DNA of 41,221 nucleotides, taken from the NCBI GenBank assembly GCA_025455395.1, contig JALOMO010000013.1, positions 1-41,221 of the forward strand, given 5' to 3'. Numbering within the stretch: position 1 is the first letter of the stretch; each line of letters begins with the position of its first letter. The translations under genes and the position numbers were made by a program. Below the pieces are notes generated by a model that worked only from the letters and a program-made list of their open reading frames with translations, had not been told where the DNA came from and searched no databases. The stretch comes from Bacteroidales bacterium. Its GTDB lineage: Bacteria; Bacteroidota; Bacteroidia; Bacteroidales; VadinHA17. Shown here piece by piece: positions 18,553 through 26,433 of this stretch.

Positions 18553-21537
18553 ATGCAGAATAAAGGAGCAATCTCATTTCTGGCTATTGCACTGGCTCTT
18601 GTTTGCGTTTATCAGTTTTCTTTCTCGGTGGCCTCATTCAAGGTCAAGAAGGAGGCAAGCGCATACGCCGCAGGTGACCTGAATAAAGAGTTAAATTATC
18701 TTGATTCAATTGCCTCCTTACCAAAGGATCAGTGGGGTTTTCTGGGCAATACCTTCAAGGAAGTCCAGACAAAAGAGCTTAACCTTGGCCTTGACCTGAA
18801 GGGTGGTATGAACGTAGTGCTGGAGATATCGGTAGAGGATATTCTTCGGGCGCTCTCAAACTACAGTACAGACAAGACCTTTAATGATGCCATAGCGCTT
18901 GCCAAACAGAAGCAACTGGAAGGCGGCAAGGAAGATTTCATTAACCTTTTTGTCCGTTCGTTCCAGGAGATAGATCCGAATGCAAGGCTGGCAGCCGTCT
19001 TTGGTACCGTAGAGCTCAAAGACCGCATAAACTTCAACTCTACAAATGAGGATGTTCAGAAGGTCCTTGAGGCGGAAGCGAACTCAGCTATCGACAATGC
19101 ATTCAATATCCTCAGGAACAGGATAGACCGTTTTGGCGTTGTTCAGCCAAACATATCGCACCTTCAGCCGCGCGGACGAATACTTGTTGAGCTTCCCGGA
19201 GTGAAGGACCCGCAGAGGGTTCGCGACCTTCTCCAGGGAACTGCTAACCTCGAGTTTTGGGAGACCTATGAGAACCCGGAGATAATCGGCTATATGGTGC
19301 AGGCCAACGATTATCTTAAGTCAATACAGCCTTCTGAAGCTGAGGCTGCTACAGATACTGTGACTGCCGAAGAGGGCACCGGAGAGAAATCACTGCTTGA
19401 CATGGTCAGCAGCGACACTGCCGCTGTCACTGAAGCATCAAACCTTGAAGAATTCACCCGCCTGAATCCGCTCTTTGGCCTGCTCAGACCAAATGTGACA
19501 CAGGAGGGCCAGCCGGTACCCGGAAGCCTTATCGGCTTTGCAGCCTCGAAAGACACTGCAAAGGTAAATGCATACCTGAAGATGAACCAGGTGAGGTCAC
19601 TCTTCCCCAGGGAGCTTAAGTTCTACTGGAGCCAGAACCCTTACAAATATGATGATACAAAGACATTATACGAACTTCATGCCATAAAGGTCACCACACG
19701 TGACGGACGGGCACCGCTGACAGGAGATGTCGTTACAGGGGCACGCCCTTCAACTGGCGTCACCGGGGCAGATATTAAAGTTGATTTCTCAATGAACGGT
19801 GAAGGTGCCAAGATATGGCAGCGCATGACCCGTGATAATATTGGCCGTTGCATCGCCGTGGTGCTTGATGACTATGTGAGGTCATACCCCCGCGTACAGA
19901 ATGAGATTGCAGGCGGTAATACGGAAATTACAGGCGACTTCACCCTCGAGGAAGCCGAAGACCTGGCCAACATTCTCAAGTCAGGTAAGATGCCTGCTCC
20001 GGCGCGTATCATCCAGGATACTGTAGTAGGACCCTCACTCGGTAAAGCTGCAATCAAGAACGGACTTAATTCCTTTATTGTAGCGTTTATTATCGTGCTC
20101 CTCTACATGATTTTCTATTACAGCCGCTCAGCAGGCCTGGTAGCCGATATTGCCATGACAGTAAACGTCTTCTTCATGATGGGCGTTCTGGTATCACTGA
20201 ATGCAGTCCTTACACTACCAGGTATTGCCGGTATTGTACTCACAATTGGTATGTCTGTAGATGCAAACGTGCTTATATTTGAAAGGATCAAGGAAGAGCT
20301 GAAGGGAGGCAAGGGGGTTAAACAAGCCATTGCCGACGGTTATAAAGGAGCTTCCTCTGCTATAATTGACAGTAACGTTACAACACTGCTAACAGGTGTA
20401 ATTCTCTATTACTTTGGTACCGGCCCGATAAAAGGATTTGCCAGCACACTTGTGATAGGTATCATAACGTCACTCTTCTCAGCCGTACTTATTTCTAGGC
20501 TTATATATGAGTGGGCTCTTAAGAAAAACCTGAGTCTGAAATTCTCAGCCAGCTATACTCAGAATTTCATGTCTAACATGAAGATCGACTTCGTAGGGCT
20601 GAGAAAATACGGGTACATCTTCTCAATTGCGCTTACGATTCTCAGCGTTGTAACACTTTCAACCAAAGGTATCAGCAAGGGTATTGATTTCACTGGCGGG
20701 CGCACCTACGTCGTCAACTTCCAGAAGCCTGTTAATACATCTGAGATTGCCAACCTCCTTTCTGATGAGCTTGAGGGTGATCCGCTTGTGGTAACGTTCG
20801 GATCAGACAACCAGGTGAAGATCAGCACCAAATATAAGGTTAATGAGCCTGAAGCAACCACTGAGGTCAACAAACTTATCTATAGCGGAGTTAAAGAACT
20901 TGTCCCCGGCGTTGATGAGACAACCTTCATCAATGATTATATTGTAAGTTCAGAGACCGTCGGTCCGACCATTGCCCGTGACATCGCTGTGAAAGCTGTA
21001 TGGGCAATCGTTCTGGCACTGGTGGGCATGTTCCTCTATATCCTGATACGATTCCGTAAATGGCAGTACGGATTAGGCTCTGTTGTTGCACTGGGACATG
21101 ATGTGATCATTGTACTTGGTCTTTACTCAATACTTCAGGGTGTGATGCCCTTCTCCATGGATATTGACCAGGCATTTATCGCGGCTATCCTGACAGTCGT
21201 TGGTTATTCGCTTAATGATACCGTTGTGATCTTTGACAGGATCAGGGAATATCTCCCCCTCTACAGGAAGAGATCTACCAAAGAGGTATATAATATGGCA
21301 CTCAACAGCACCCTTGCACGAACCCTTAACACCGGTATGGCAACCATATTTGTTCTCATCATCATCTTCATTTTCGGAGGAGAGGTGATCAGAGGATTCA
21401 TATTTGCACTGTTGTTCGGAATAGTGTTTGGGACATATTCATCACTTTTCATATCAACACCTGTCCTTTACGAGACAACACGCAGAAAGGGCGTTGATGA
21501 TGAGACAGTGCCCGCTGATACAGACAAGAAAAAATAG
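18553..21537 (+). CDS. secDF: Fused protein translocase subunit SecDF
   Basis: The 994-residue protein is a single-chain SecD-SecF fusion, the usual form in Bacteroidota. The SecD half has an N-terminal helix, a long periplasmic region with LGLDLKGGMNVVLEISVED (about 77-95), and the RND helix block with VDANVLIFERIKEELKGGKG (about 575). The SecF half starts near residue 670 and carries FTGGRTYVVNF and GYSLNDTVVIFDRIREYLPL. It uses the proton gradient to help complete export through SecYEG. An Ala/Thr/Glu-rich insertion (about 255-300) lies in the periplasmic part. It has its own promoter box and is followed after about 20 bases by a strong palindrome. No frameshift is seen. Confidence 0.97.
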   Translation: MQNKGAISFLAIALALVCVYQFSFSVASFKVKKEASAYAAGDLNKELNYLDSIASLPKDQWGFLGNTFKEVQTKELNLGLDLKGGMNVVLEISVEDILRALSNYSTDKTFNDAIALAKQKQLEGGKEDFINLFVRSFQEIDPNARLAAVFGTVELKDRINFNSTNEDVQKVLEAEANSAIDNAFNILRNRIDRFGVVQPNISHLQPRGRILVELPGVKDPQRVRDLLQGTANLEFWETYENPEIIGYMVQANDYLKSIQPSEAEAATDTVTAEEGTGEKSLLDMVSSDTAAVTEASNLEEFTRLNPLFGLLRPNVTQEGQPVPGSLIGFAASKDTAKVNAYLKMNQVRSLFPRELKFYWSQNPYKYDDTKTLYELHAIKVTTRDGRAPLTGDVVTGARPSTGVTGADIKVDFSMNGEGAKIWQRMTRDNIGRCIAVVLDDYVRSYPRVQNEIAGGNTEITGDFTLEEAEDLANILKSGKMPAPARIIQDTVVGPSLGKAAIKNGLNSFIVAFIIVLLYMIFYYSRSAGLVADIAMTVNVFFMMGVLVSLNAVLTLPGIAGIVLTIGMSVDANVLIFERIKEELKGGKGVKQAIADGYKGASSAIIDSNVTTLLTGVILYYFGTGPIKGFASTLVIGIITSLFSAVLISRLIYEWALKKNLSLKFSASYTQNFMSNMKIDFVGLRKYGYIFSIALTILSVVTLSTKGISKGIDFTGGRTYVVNFQKPVNTSEIANLLSDELEGDPLVVTFGSDNQVKISTKYKVNEPEATTEVNKLIYSGVKELVPGVDETTFINDYIVSSETVGPTIARDIAVKAVWAIVLALVGMFLYILIRFRKWQYGLGSVVALGHDVIIVLGLYSILQGVMPFSMDIDQAFIAAILTVVGYSLNDTVVIFDRIREYLPLYRKRSTKEVYNMALNSTLARTLNTGMATIFVLIIIFIFGGEVIRGFIFALLFGIVFGTYSSLFISTPVLYETTRRKGVDDETVPADTDKKK

Positions 21538-21558
21538 ATATCTGTCATAAAAACGACC

Positions 21559-21588
21559 AGTAGAGACGTAGCGTGCTACGTCTCTACT
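21559..21588. repeat. REP-like palindrome with GTAG foot, possible terminator
   Basis: The arms AGTAGAGACGTAGC (21559-21572) and GCTACGTCTCTACT (21575-21588) pair perfectly over 14 bases with a GT centre. It shares the outer GTAGAGAC...GTCTCTAC with the two palindromes that bracket the RAYT gene at 38288-38827, but its inner bases differ. It lies 21 bases after the secDF stop and is followed by TTT TAAT, so it may also end secDF transcription. Confidence 0.75.
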
Positions 21589-21628
21589 TTTAATACGCGG
21601 TCCGGGTTTTTTGTTATCTGTTCTTTTG

Positions 21629-21636
21629 TAACTTTG
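21629..21636 (+). promoter_or_regulatory. Predicted -7 box for tatA-lolD
   Basis: TAACTTTG followed by CCCC matches TAnnTTTG exactly and lies 22 bases before the tatA ATG at 21659, leaving a leader of about 16 bases. TTTTTTG stretches upstream are about 15 bases away, slightly too close for a standard -33 box. Confidence 0.55.
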
Positions 21637-21658
21637 CCCCACAATACCAGTGAACCGG

Positions 21659-21988
21659 ATGGGAACACTCCTTTTTATAAGCGGCCAGGAAATAATTATC
21701 ATTCTGATAGTTGTGCTCCTGCTTTTCGGTGCCGACAAGCTGCCTGAGATCGCCAGGACAATGGGAAAGGGCATGCGGGAGGTAAAAAAGGCTACCGACG
21801 AGATCAAAAGGGAGATTGAGAACAGCACGCAGGATATAAGGAAAGACTTTAACGATGTTGCCGATACTGTACGCAAGGATATAAATGAGGTAACCGACAG
21901 TGTAAAGAAGGAGATGGAAGATGCAGGTAACCCCCTTTCTGATGAGATAAACGATGCTGCACGTGACATAAATAACGAAGTGAGATGA
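21659..21988 (+). CDS. tatA: Sec-independent translocase subunit TatA/TatB family
   Basis: The 109-residue protein starts [20 protein letters not shown]; the ATG at 21659 was preferred over a GTG three codons earlier because it fits family starts and the -7 box. A single transmembrane helix (about 8-21) is followed by the FG hinge ([20 protein letters not shown]) and an amphipathic helix. The tail is long and charged, with repeated [20 protein letters not shown]-like heptads. The family forms the pore or adaptor of the twin-arginine pathway for folded proteins. The long tail makes TatB-like function possible. No tatC is in the window. Its stop overlaps the ATG of the LolD-like gene, so the two are coupled. 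Confidence 0.88.
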   Translation: MGTLLFISGQEIIIILIVVLLLFGADKLPEIARTMGKGMREVKKATDEIKREIENSTQDIRKDFNDVADTVRKDINEVTDSVKKEMEDAGNPLSDEINDAARDINNEVR

Positions 21989-22647
21989 TCAGGGCATCAG
22001 GTATTTTGAAGTCATACGGTGACCTTAAGGTGCTGAAGGGAATAGATCTCGAGGTAAAGGAGAAGGAAGTCGTTACAATAGTTGGTGCCAGCGGAGCCGG
22101 AAAAACTACCCTTTTGCAGATCATTGGTACACTCGACAGGCCTGATGACGGTAAGATTCTCTTTAACGGTCAGGATGTAAGCATGCTATCTTCACGGGCT
22201 CTTGCTGCCTTCAGAAACCGACATATTGGCTTTGTCTTCCAGTTTCATCAGCTGCTGCCCGAATTCACTGCCCTTGAAAATGTATGTATTCCTGCATTGA
22301 TTGCCGGGACTCCCAAGGGAGAGGCAGAGGAGAGAGCGACATCACTCCTGGCATTCCTTGGCATGGGTGAGAGGCTCGACCATAAACCTTCCCAGCTCAG
22401 CGGCGGAGAGCAGCAGAGAGTTGCCGTGGCAAGGGCCATAATTAACAGTCCGTCAGTAATACTGGCCGATGAGCCCTCAGGTAATCTCGACACTGAAAAC
22501 AAGAAAGAGCTGCATAACCTTTTTTTCAGACTCAGGGATACATTCGGACATACATTCATTATTGTTACACATGACCCGCAACTGGCGTCAATGTCTGACA
22601 GGACAATAAGAATAAAGGACGGCCTGATCACCAATGACAGCCAGTGA
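21985..22647 (+). CDS. LolD-like ABC transporter ATP-binding protein
   Basis: This 220-residue ATPase has all ABC motifs: Walker [10 protein letters not shown] (about 36-44), Q-loop [17 protein letters not shown], signature [15 protein letters not shown], Walker [13 protein letters not shown] and the switch His in IIVTHD. The [11 protein letters not shown] and EPSGNLD wording fits the LolD/MacB/FtsE class that works with FtsX-type permeases, probably for lipoprotein release to the outer membrane. No lolCE permease adjoins it, which is common for lolD in Bacteroidota, so the partner lies elsewhere; the MacB-like permease at 15555-16922 also lacks an ATPase. It overlaps tatA by four bases and the decayed TIGR02757 gene by 14 bases. 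Confidence 0.9.
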   Translation: MIRASGILKSYGDLKVLKGIDLEVKEKEVVTIVGASGAGKTTLLQIIGTLDRPDDGKILFNGQDVSMLSSRALAAFRNRHIGFVFQFHQLLPEFTALENVCIPALIAGTPKGEAEERATSLLAFLGMGERLDHKPSQLSGGEQQRVAVARAIINSPSVILADEPSGNLDTENKKELHNLFFRLRDTFGHTFIIVTHDPQLASMSDRTIRIKDGLITNDSQ

Positions 22648-23212
22648 CAGAGTTAAGAAACTTAAGAGGAGCGAGCTTAAGGAGTTCCTTGACCAGAGGA
22701 GTGACATTTATAACCGACCCTCATTCATAGAGCTGGATCCTATTAGCATCCCGCACCGTTTTACTTCCAAAGAAGATATTGAGATAGCCGGATTCCTGGC
22801 TGCTACAATTGCCTGGGGTAATCGCGTGGCTATTCTGAAGAGCGCTGAAATGATGCTGGCCTTTATGGGAAACTTTCCGGACGATTTCGTGATCAACCAC
22901 TGCGATAATGACCTTAAAAGGTATCAACGGCTGAATTCAACGTAGATTCAACGCGGAGGATTTCATCTATTTCATAGAGGTACTGAGGCATTTCTACCTT
23001 CATAAGGTTGGGATGGAAGCACTCTTTTCACAATACCGTAAAGACTCCTCTCTTCAGCCTGCCATTCATGAATTCAAAAGGATCTTTTTTGAGTGCCTTC
23101 AGGTAATGTTGCAAGAAAACTTAGCCTTCTGACGCTAAGTCTGGATAAAGAGACTTCCGTCAAATACTATTTTGTGCTATTTGGGCTGAGAGTTTATGAA
23201 GGGTTCAAATAA
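22634..23212 (+). pseudogene. Decayed TIGR02757-family gene (paralogue of 32626-33402)
   Basis: The first 95 or so codons read like the intact copy at 32626-33402 (for example LDPISIPHRFTSKEDIEIAG and AATIAWGNRVAILKSAE in both). An extra A in CTTAAAAGG (about 22913-22919) shifts the frame relative to CTTAAAGG in the intact gene, and in the restored frame a TGA replaces a Cys codon at about 22933. Homology then resumes (FNAEDFIYFIE, DSSLQPAIHEF, about 22951-23097). About 60 codons are missing, and the C-terminal part GNVARKLSLLT...KYYFVLFGLRVYEGFK ends at TAA 23210-23212. It overlaps lolD by 14 bases, the expected site for an operon partner, so this looks like the ancestral locus gone dead. 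The family's function is not well established. Confidence 0.9.
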
Positions 23213-23216
23213 TAAC

Positions 23217-23864
23217 CTAACTAAAGGTTACTCCAATCCTGGCCAATGATTCTGTTCCTTTTGGTGTAAGATAGGGCTGGAAAACAGAAAAGGCGCCTCT
23301 CAGATATACAGGTTTCATTATCTGAAAAGACTTTTCGGAATCATAAACCTGAAGATTAATTACCCATGTAGTTAATAAGTTCGTCAGGCAGAATAGAATT
23401 GTTCTGTAATTATCGTCTTCCAGTATTGTAGGTTTAAGCTCTTCTGAATCAACAAGTGCTCTTATGAGTAAGCTTAATCTTGACCGGTTCTGCGTGAATG
23501 TCTCTGTCACATGGTTGAAAAGGACGTTCTGCTGCCGTGTTGCAGATGCTATATAATGCATTACACAACGATGATCATATTGTACATCCATCACCCGTTC
23601 CATTGATTTATAAACTTCAGCAATGTTAAAGGAAGTCCTGCCGGGGTTACTTCTTATTTCAGCCATTTTCGATTCGTAAGATTCGGCGATGGCAACAAAC
23701 AAATGGTCTTTAGTCGGGAAATGATAAGTTACCATGCCGAGAGTGACATTTAGTTTCTTGGCCAGGTTATTTAATGTGAAACTCAAACCATACTCATTGA
23801 AAAAATTGCATGAGTGCGTTACAAGTCTTTCACGTGAATTTATCCCCTTCTTATATACGTTCAT
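23217..23864 (-). CDS. TetR/AcrR family transcriptional regulator
   Basis: The 215-residue protein has an N-terminal TetR helix-turn-helix (about residues 11-56): RERLVTHSCNFFNEYGLSFT, then LAKKLNVTLGMVTYHFPTKD, the typical recognition helix ending YHFPTKDHLF. The rest is a helical ligand-binding and dimerisation domain with no recognisable family signature. It ends four bases from the decayed TIGR02757 gene (tail-to-tail) and is divergent from the membrane protein/SDR operon across a 381-base AT-rich region with two palindromes. Repression of that operon and of itself, relieved by a hydrophobic ligand, is the usual arrangement and is inferred here. Confidence 0.88.
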   Translation of the reverse strand: MNVYKKGINSRERLVTHSCNFFNEYGLSFTLNNLAKKLNVTLGMVTYHFPTKDHLFVAIAESYESKMAEIRSNPGRTSFNIAEVYKSMERVMDVQYDHRCVMHYIASATRQQNVLFNHVTETFTQNRSRLSLLIRALVDSEELKPTILEDDNYRTILFCLTNLLTTWVINLQVYDSEKSFQIMKPVYLRGAFSVFQPYLTPKGTESLARIGVTFS

Positions 23865-23925
23865 GATTTTTATTGTAAAAGTAAGAAACAGGTCTTAAAT
23901 AAAATGACTGTCTATTTTCTTATTG

Positions 23926-23954
23926 ATTAACAAAAATAAATAATTTATGTTAAT
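23926..23954. promoter_or_regulatory. Nested palindrome, candidate TetR operator
   Basis: The outer arms ATTAAC and GTTAAT enclose the perfect inner palindrome ATAAAT-A-ATTTAT (23936-23948), with four extra A on the left. It lies 62-90 bases upstream of the tetR ATG. AT-richness makes chance palindromes likely, so the operator role is a guess. Confidence 0.35.
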
Positions 23955-24038
23955 TATTTCACATTAGACTAAGCAACTGTAAGTAATCCAGAACGATTGT
24001 TTCAATATAAGAATGAAAATCAGTATAATATAAGCATT

Positions 24039-24054
24039 TATGATATATATCATA
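24039..24054. promoter_or_regulatory. Perfect 16-bp palindrome, candidate operator
   Basis: TATGATATATATCATA is a perfect 16-base palindrome located 40 bases upstream of the predicted -33 box of the SDR operon, between the two divergent genes. TetR-family operators are often palindromes of 15-20 bases, so it is a candidate binding site. Confidence 0.4.
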
Positions 24055-24093
24055 TCAAATTATTGAAAAATACTTAACAAATAGTATTTAGTT

Positions 24094-24125
24094 TTTGTTA
24101 TATTATAAAAAAGAAATTATTTTTG
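24094..24125 (+). promoter_or_regulatory. Predicted promoter of the membrane protein/SDR operon
   Basis: TTTG at 24094-24097 and TATTTTTG at 24118-24125 match both Bacteroidota elements (-33 TTTG and -7 TAnnTTTG) with a 20-base spacer, the best promoter in the window. Transcription would start near 24131. Confidence 0.65.
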
Positions 24126-24245
24126 TTTTAATATTGTGTTTTTCAATAATTCTGAATATTGAGCTGCATTACAGGAGATTAACAAGCAATTATTTCAATT
24201 ATTGATTTATATAATTATCAAGTTAAAAATTTAAATGAAGTGCCT

Positions 24246-24698
24246 ATGACAACAAAAGACTCTAATTCAGGTCACCTGGTGCCTGCTTTGGCAAGTGGTT
24301 TGATCAATGCCGTGATCAACGGTTTGATCAACTGGTTCCAGGTAAAAGGTAAAGATGAGCTTTACCTTACAGTAGATTCCATTACCAATCATGAACATAC
24401 AGTTCTGGGAGGTGCAGTGCTGCTGGCTGCCACTTTGGCCGCAATTCTGACTATGATCAGCTATGCTACCGTAAAATCACCGGATAAACCGCCCTTCTTT
24501 CCAAAGGCTCTGTTACTGACATTCAGAAATGCATTCTTTGCATTTGGCGTGATGGTAACCGTGTCGATCCTCATACAGCGATTTGGGGGTTCAATTGCCG
24601 TTTCTCCGGTAGCTGCTGCGTTAATAGTAGCAATTATAGCTGGTCTGGTGGCAGGTGTTGTCGATTATATGACAAAGACTGAACTTCTGAAAAAGTAA
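24246..24698 (+). CDS. Small four-helix membrane protein of unknown function
   Basis: The 150-residue product begins at the ATG 24246; a GTG two codons earlier is possible. Four hydrophobic segments are seen at about residues 12-30, 52-74, 92-111 and 118-141. The first contains the repeat-like ALASGLINAVINGLINWFQ, and the second pair is rich in Ala, Val and Ile. There is no signal peptide, metal site or charged pore motif I recognise. It is the first gene of the operon with two SDR oxidoreductases (37 bases before the first) and is controlled by the same divergent region as the TetR gene. It might move or sense the SDR substrate in the membrane, but nothing in the sequence proves that. Confidence 0.75.
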   Translation: MTTKDSNSGHLVPALASGLINAVINGLINWFQVKGKDELYLTVDSITNHEHTVLGGAVLLAATLAAILTMISYATVKSPDKPPFFPKALLLTFRNAFFAFGVMVTVSILIQRFGGSIAVSPVAAALIVAIIAGLVAGVVDYMTKTELLKK

Positions 24699-24735
24699 GT
24701 GGCTTTTTATCAATAACATAATAATTAGGAATACT

Positions 24736-25512
24736 ATGAAAATTAATGAATTATTTAATCTTACCGGCAAGGTGGCCATTGTCACCGGTGGCGGAAACGG
24801 AATCGGAAAGGCCTCCTGTCTGATGCTTGCTAACGCAGGAGCAGCAGTTGCCGTGAGCGATCTCAAGCATGAAGATGCCCTTAAGGTTGCTGAAGAGATA
24901 AATGCAGCGGGAGGCAAGGCTATCGGTGTTGCCTGCAATGTGACAGAAGACAGTGATCTGGTAAAGCTGGTTGAACAGACTGTACAACAGCTTGGCGGAG
25001 TGCATATTCTGGTGAATAATGCAGGAGGCGGCGGAGGCGGACGGGAGAACCCCTTCAAAATCTCGGTAGATGATTTCGCATGGCGTTTCAAACTGAATGT
25101 TTACAGTGCATGGCGCTTATCACAGTTGTGCGTTCCCTATATGGACAAAGGAGGGTATGGTTCAATAATTAACATAACCTCAATGAGCAGCATCAACCGC
25201 AGTCCGAATATGAGCGCATATGCCGCTTCAAAGGCTGCCATGAATCATATGACGGCAAACCTTGCAATGGACTTTGGAGGTGCCAAGGTAAGGGTAAATG
25301 CAGTAGGCCCGGGAGCAACAAAAACAGCGGCCCTCGCATCGGTCCTTACACCTGAGATTGAGTCAAAAATGCTTACCAATACCCCTATCAAAAGGCTTGG
25401 TGAAGTTGATGATATTGCAGGTGCGGTACTCTATTTCGCAGCGCCTGTTTCGGAATGGGTAAGCGGCCAGGTGATTTTTGTAAACGGAGGTGGTGTGCAG
25501 ACACTCGACTAA
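24736..25512 (+). CDS. SDR oxidoreductase, resembles 7-alpha-hydroxysteroid dehydrogenase
   Basis: The 258-residue enzyme is a classical short-chain dehydrogenase. The cofactor motif TGGGNGIG is at residues 17-24, Asp42 follows beta-2 (AVSDL), suggesting NAD(H), NNAGG is at 94-98, and the catalytic residues are Ser149, Tyr162 and Lys166 (YAASK). The run VNNAGGGGG and the C-terminal half (PEIESKMLTNTPIKRLGE, then WVSGQVIFVNGGGVQTLD) line up with my memory of E. coli 7-alpha-hydroxysteroid dehydrogenase (HdhA: PEIEQKMLQHTPIRRLG, WVSGQILTVSGGGVQ), over its full length. A hydroxysteroid or similar bulky cyclic alcohol is therefore a reasonable substrate guess, not a proof. It is followed 34 bases on by a paralogue and preceded by a small membrane protein; a TetR regulator lies divergently. 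Confidence 0.9.
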   Translation: MKINELFNLTGKVAIVTGGGNGIGKASCLMLANAGAAVAVSDLKHEDALKVAEEINAAGGKAIGVACNVTEDSDLVKLVEQTVQQLGGVHILVNNAGGGGGGRENPFKISVDDFAWRFKLNVYSAWRLSQLCVPYMDKGGYGSIINITSMSSINRSPNMSAYAASKAAMNHMTANLAMDFGGAKVRVNAVGPGATKTAALASVLTPEIESKMLTNTPIKRLGEVDDIAGAVLYFAAPVSEWVSGQVIFVNGGGVQTLD

Positions 25513-25546
25513 TGTAAAATTTAATAATCAATTAATAGGGTAAATT

Positions 25547-26341
25547 ATGGAATCAATTAACAAATTATTCTCCTTCAAGGGGAAAGTCATTATCATTACC
25601 GGAGCTGCAGGAGCAATAGGCAGCGCAGCAGGACATCTTTTCGCCTCTCTCGGGGCAAACGTGGTTATTTCAGATCTGAATGAGGAGGGAGCAAAAAAGG
25701 TTGCCCAGGAAATTACAGCACAATCAGGTGTGGAAGCTTTGGGTATTAAAACCAATGCTACTGTTGAAAGTGAACTCGAAGAATTGGTAAACGTGACTGT
25801 AAAGAAATTTGGCAAGATTTCGGGTCTTATAAATAATGTAGGTTGGGGCGCAAACACCCCTATCTGGGGCTCTGATACCGATAAAATGGTAAAATCGTAC
25901 CTGCTTAACACGGTGGGCGCATACAACCTTACCAAAATGTGTATGCCTTACCTCGAAAAAGAACCAAATGCAAGTGTTGTCTTTTCGGGTTCGATGGTTG
26001 GTGTTTCACCTTCACCAGAATTTATCGAATACAGCACTGCCAAAGCCGGTTTAATGAACATGGTTCGCAGTATGGCCGTGGTTTCTGGCCCCAAAGTACG
26101 CTTCAATACAGTACTTATAGGCTCTGTTGACAATGGAGACTCAACTTTGGCTGCCGGCTATACACCCGAAATGCTTAAAGCGCTTTCGGATATGTTTGTT
26201 ATGAAACGCCGCGGCTATCCCCTCGAAATTGCATACGGCATGATGTTCCTTATGAGTGATGCTGCACAGTGGATAACAGGTATTGACCTGAGAATCGATG
26301 GCGGCGGCACATACAAAAGCAAGATGCCCACAAAGGACTAA
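25547..26341 (+). CDS. SDR oxidoreductase, second tandem paralogue
   Basis: The 264-residue protein is a short-chain dehydrogenase related to its neighbour and similar in length. Cofactor loop TGAAGAIG is at 18-25, with Asp near the end of beta-2 (VISDL). The usual NNAG is NNVG (NNVGWGANTPIW). The catalytic triad Ser149, Tyr162, Lys166 (YSTAK) has the same numbering as in the neighbouring SDR. After the active site the usual PG motif is missing: where the partner has VGPGATKTA, this one has LIGSVDNGDS, so the substrate loop is different. The two may act on the same substrate at different positions or in sequence, or form a heteromer. A strong hairpin follows 36 bases after the stop. Confidence 0.88.
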   Translation: MESINKLFSFKGKVIIITGAAGAIGSAAGHLFASLGANVVISDLNEEGAKKVAQEITAQSGVEALGIKTNATVESELEELVNVTVKKFGKISGLINNVGWGANTPIWGSDTDKMVKSYLLNTVGAYNLTKMCMPYLEKEPNASVVFSGSMVGVSPSPEFIEYSTAKAGLMNMVRSMAVVSGPKVRFNTVLIGSVDNGDSTLAAGYTPEMLKALSDMFVMKRRGYPLEIAYGMMFLMSDAAQWITGIDLRIDGGGTYKSKMPTKD

Positions 26342-26376
26342 CGGGCGGTACAGAGTAATTTTAATATACTAAGAAT

Positions 26377-26419
26377 AGGATGCGCATGAGAAGCTGTCTT
26401 CTTATGTGCATCCTTGTTT
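26377..26419 (+). terminator. Strong hairpin after the SDR operon
   Basis: The 17-base arm at 26377-26393 (starts AGGATGC, ends GAGAAG) pairs with 26398-26414 (starts CTTCTTATG, ends CATCCT) at 15 Watson-Crick positions plus two wobbles, loop CTGT, then TGTTT. It lies between the SDR genes and the envelope genes. The weak T-run makes partial read-through likely. Confidence 0.65.
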
Positions 26420-26433
26420 AAACCTGTTAACAT

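Larger units (their letters stand above)
23865..24245. other. AT-rich divergent control region
   Basis: This 381-base gap between the TetR gene and the SDR operon is strongly AT-rich; in 24061-24120, 53 of 60 bases are A or T. No plausible gene was found. It holds a promoter (24094-24125) and two palindromes described separately. The operon leader from the predicted start near 24131 to the ATG at 24246 is about 115 bases; the short open frame ATG at 24235 (five codons) may be incidental. Confidence 0.7.
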
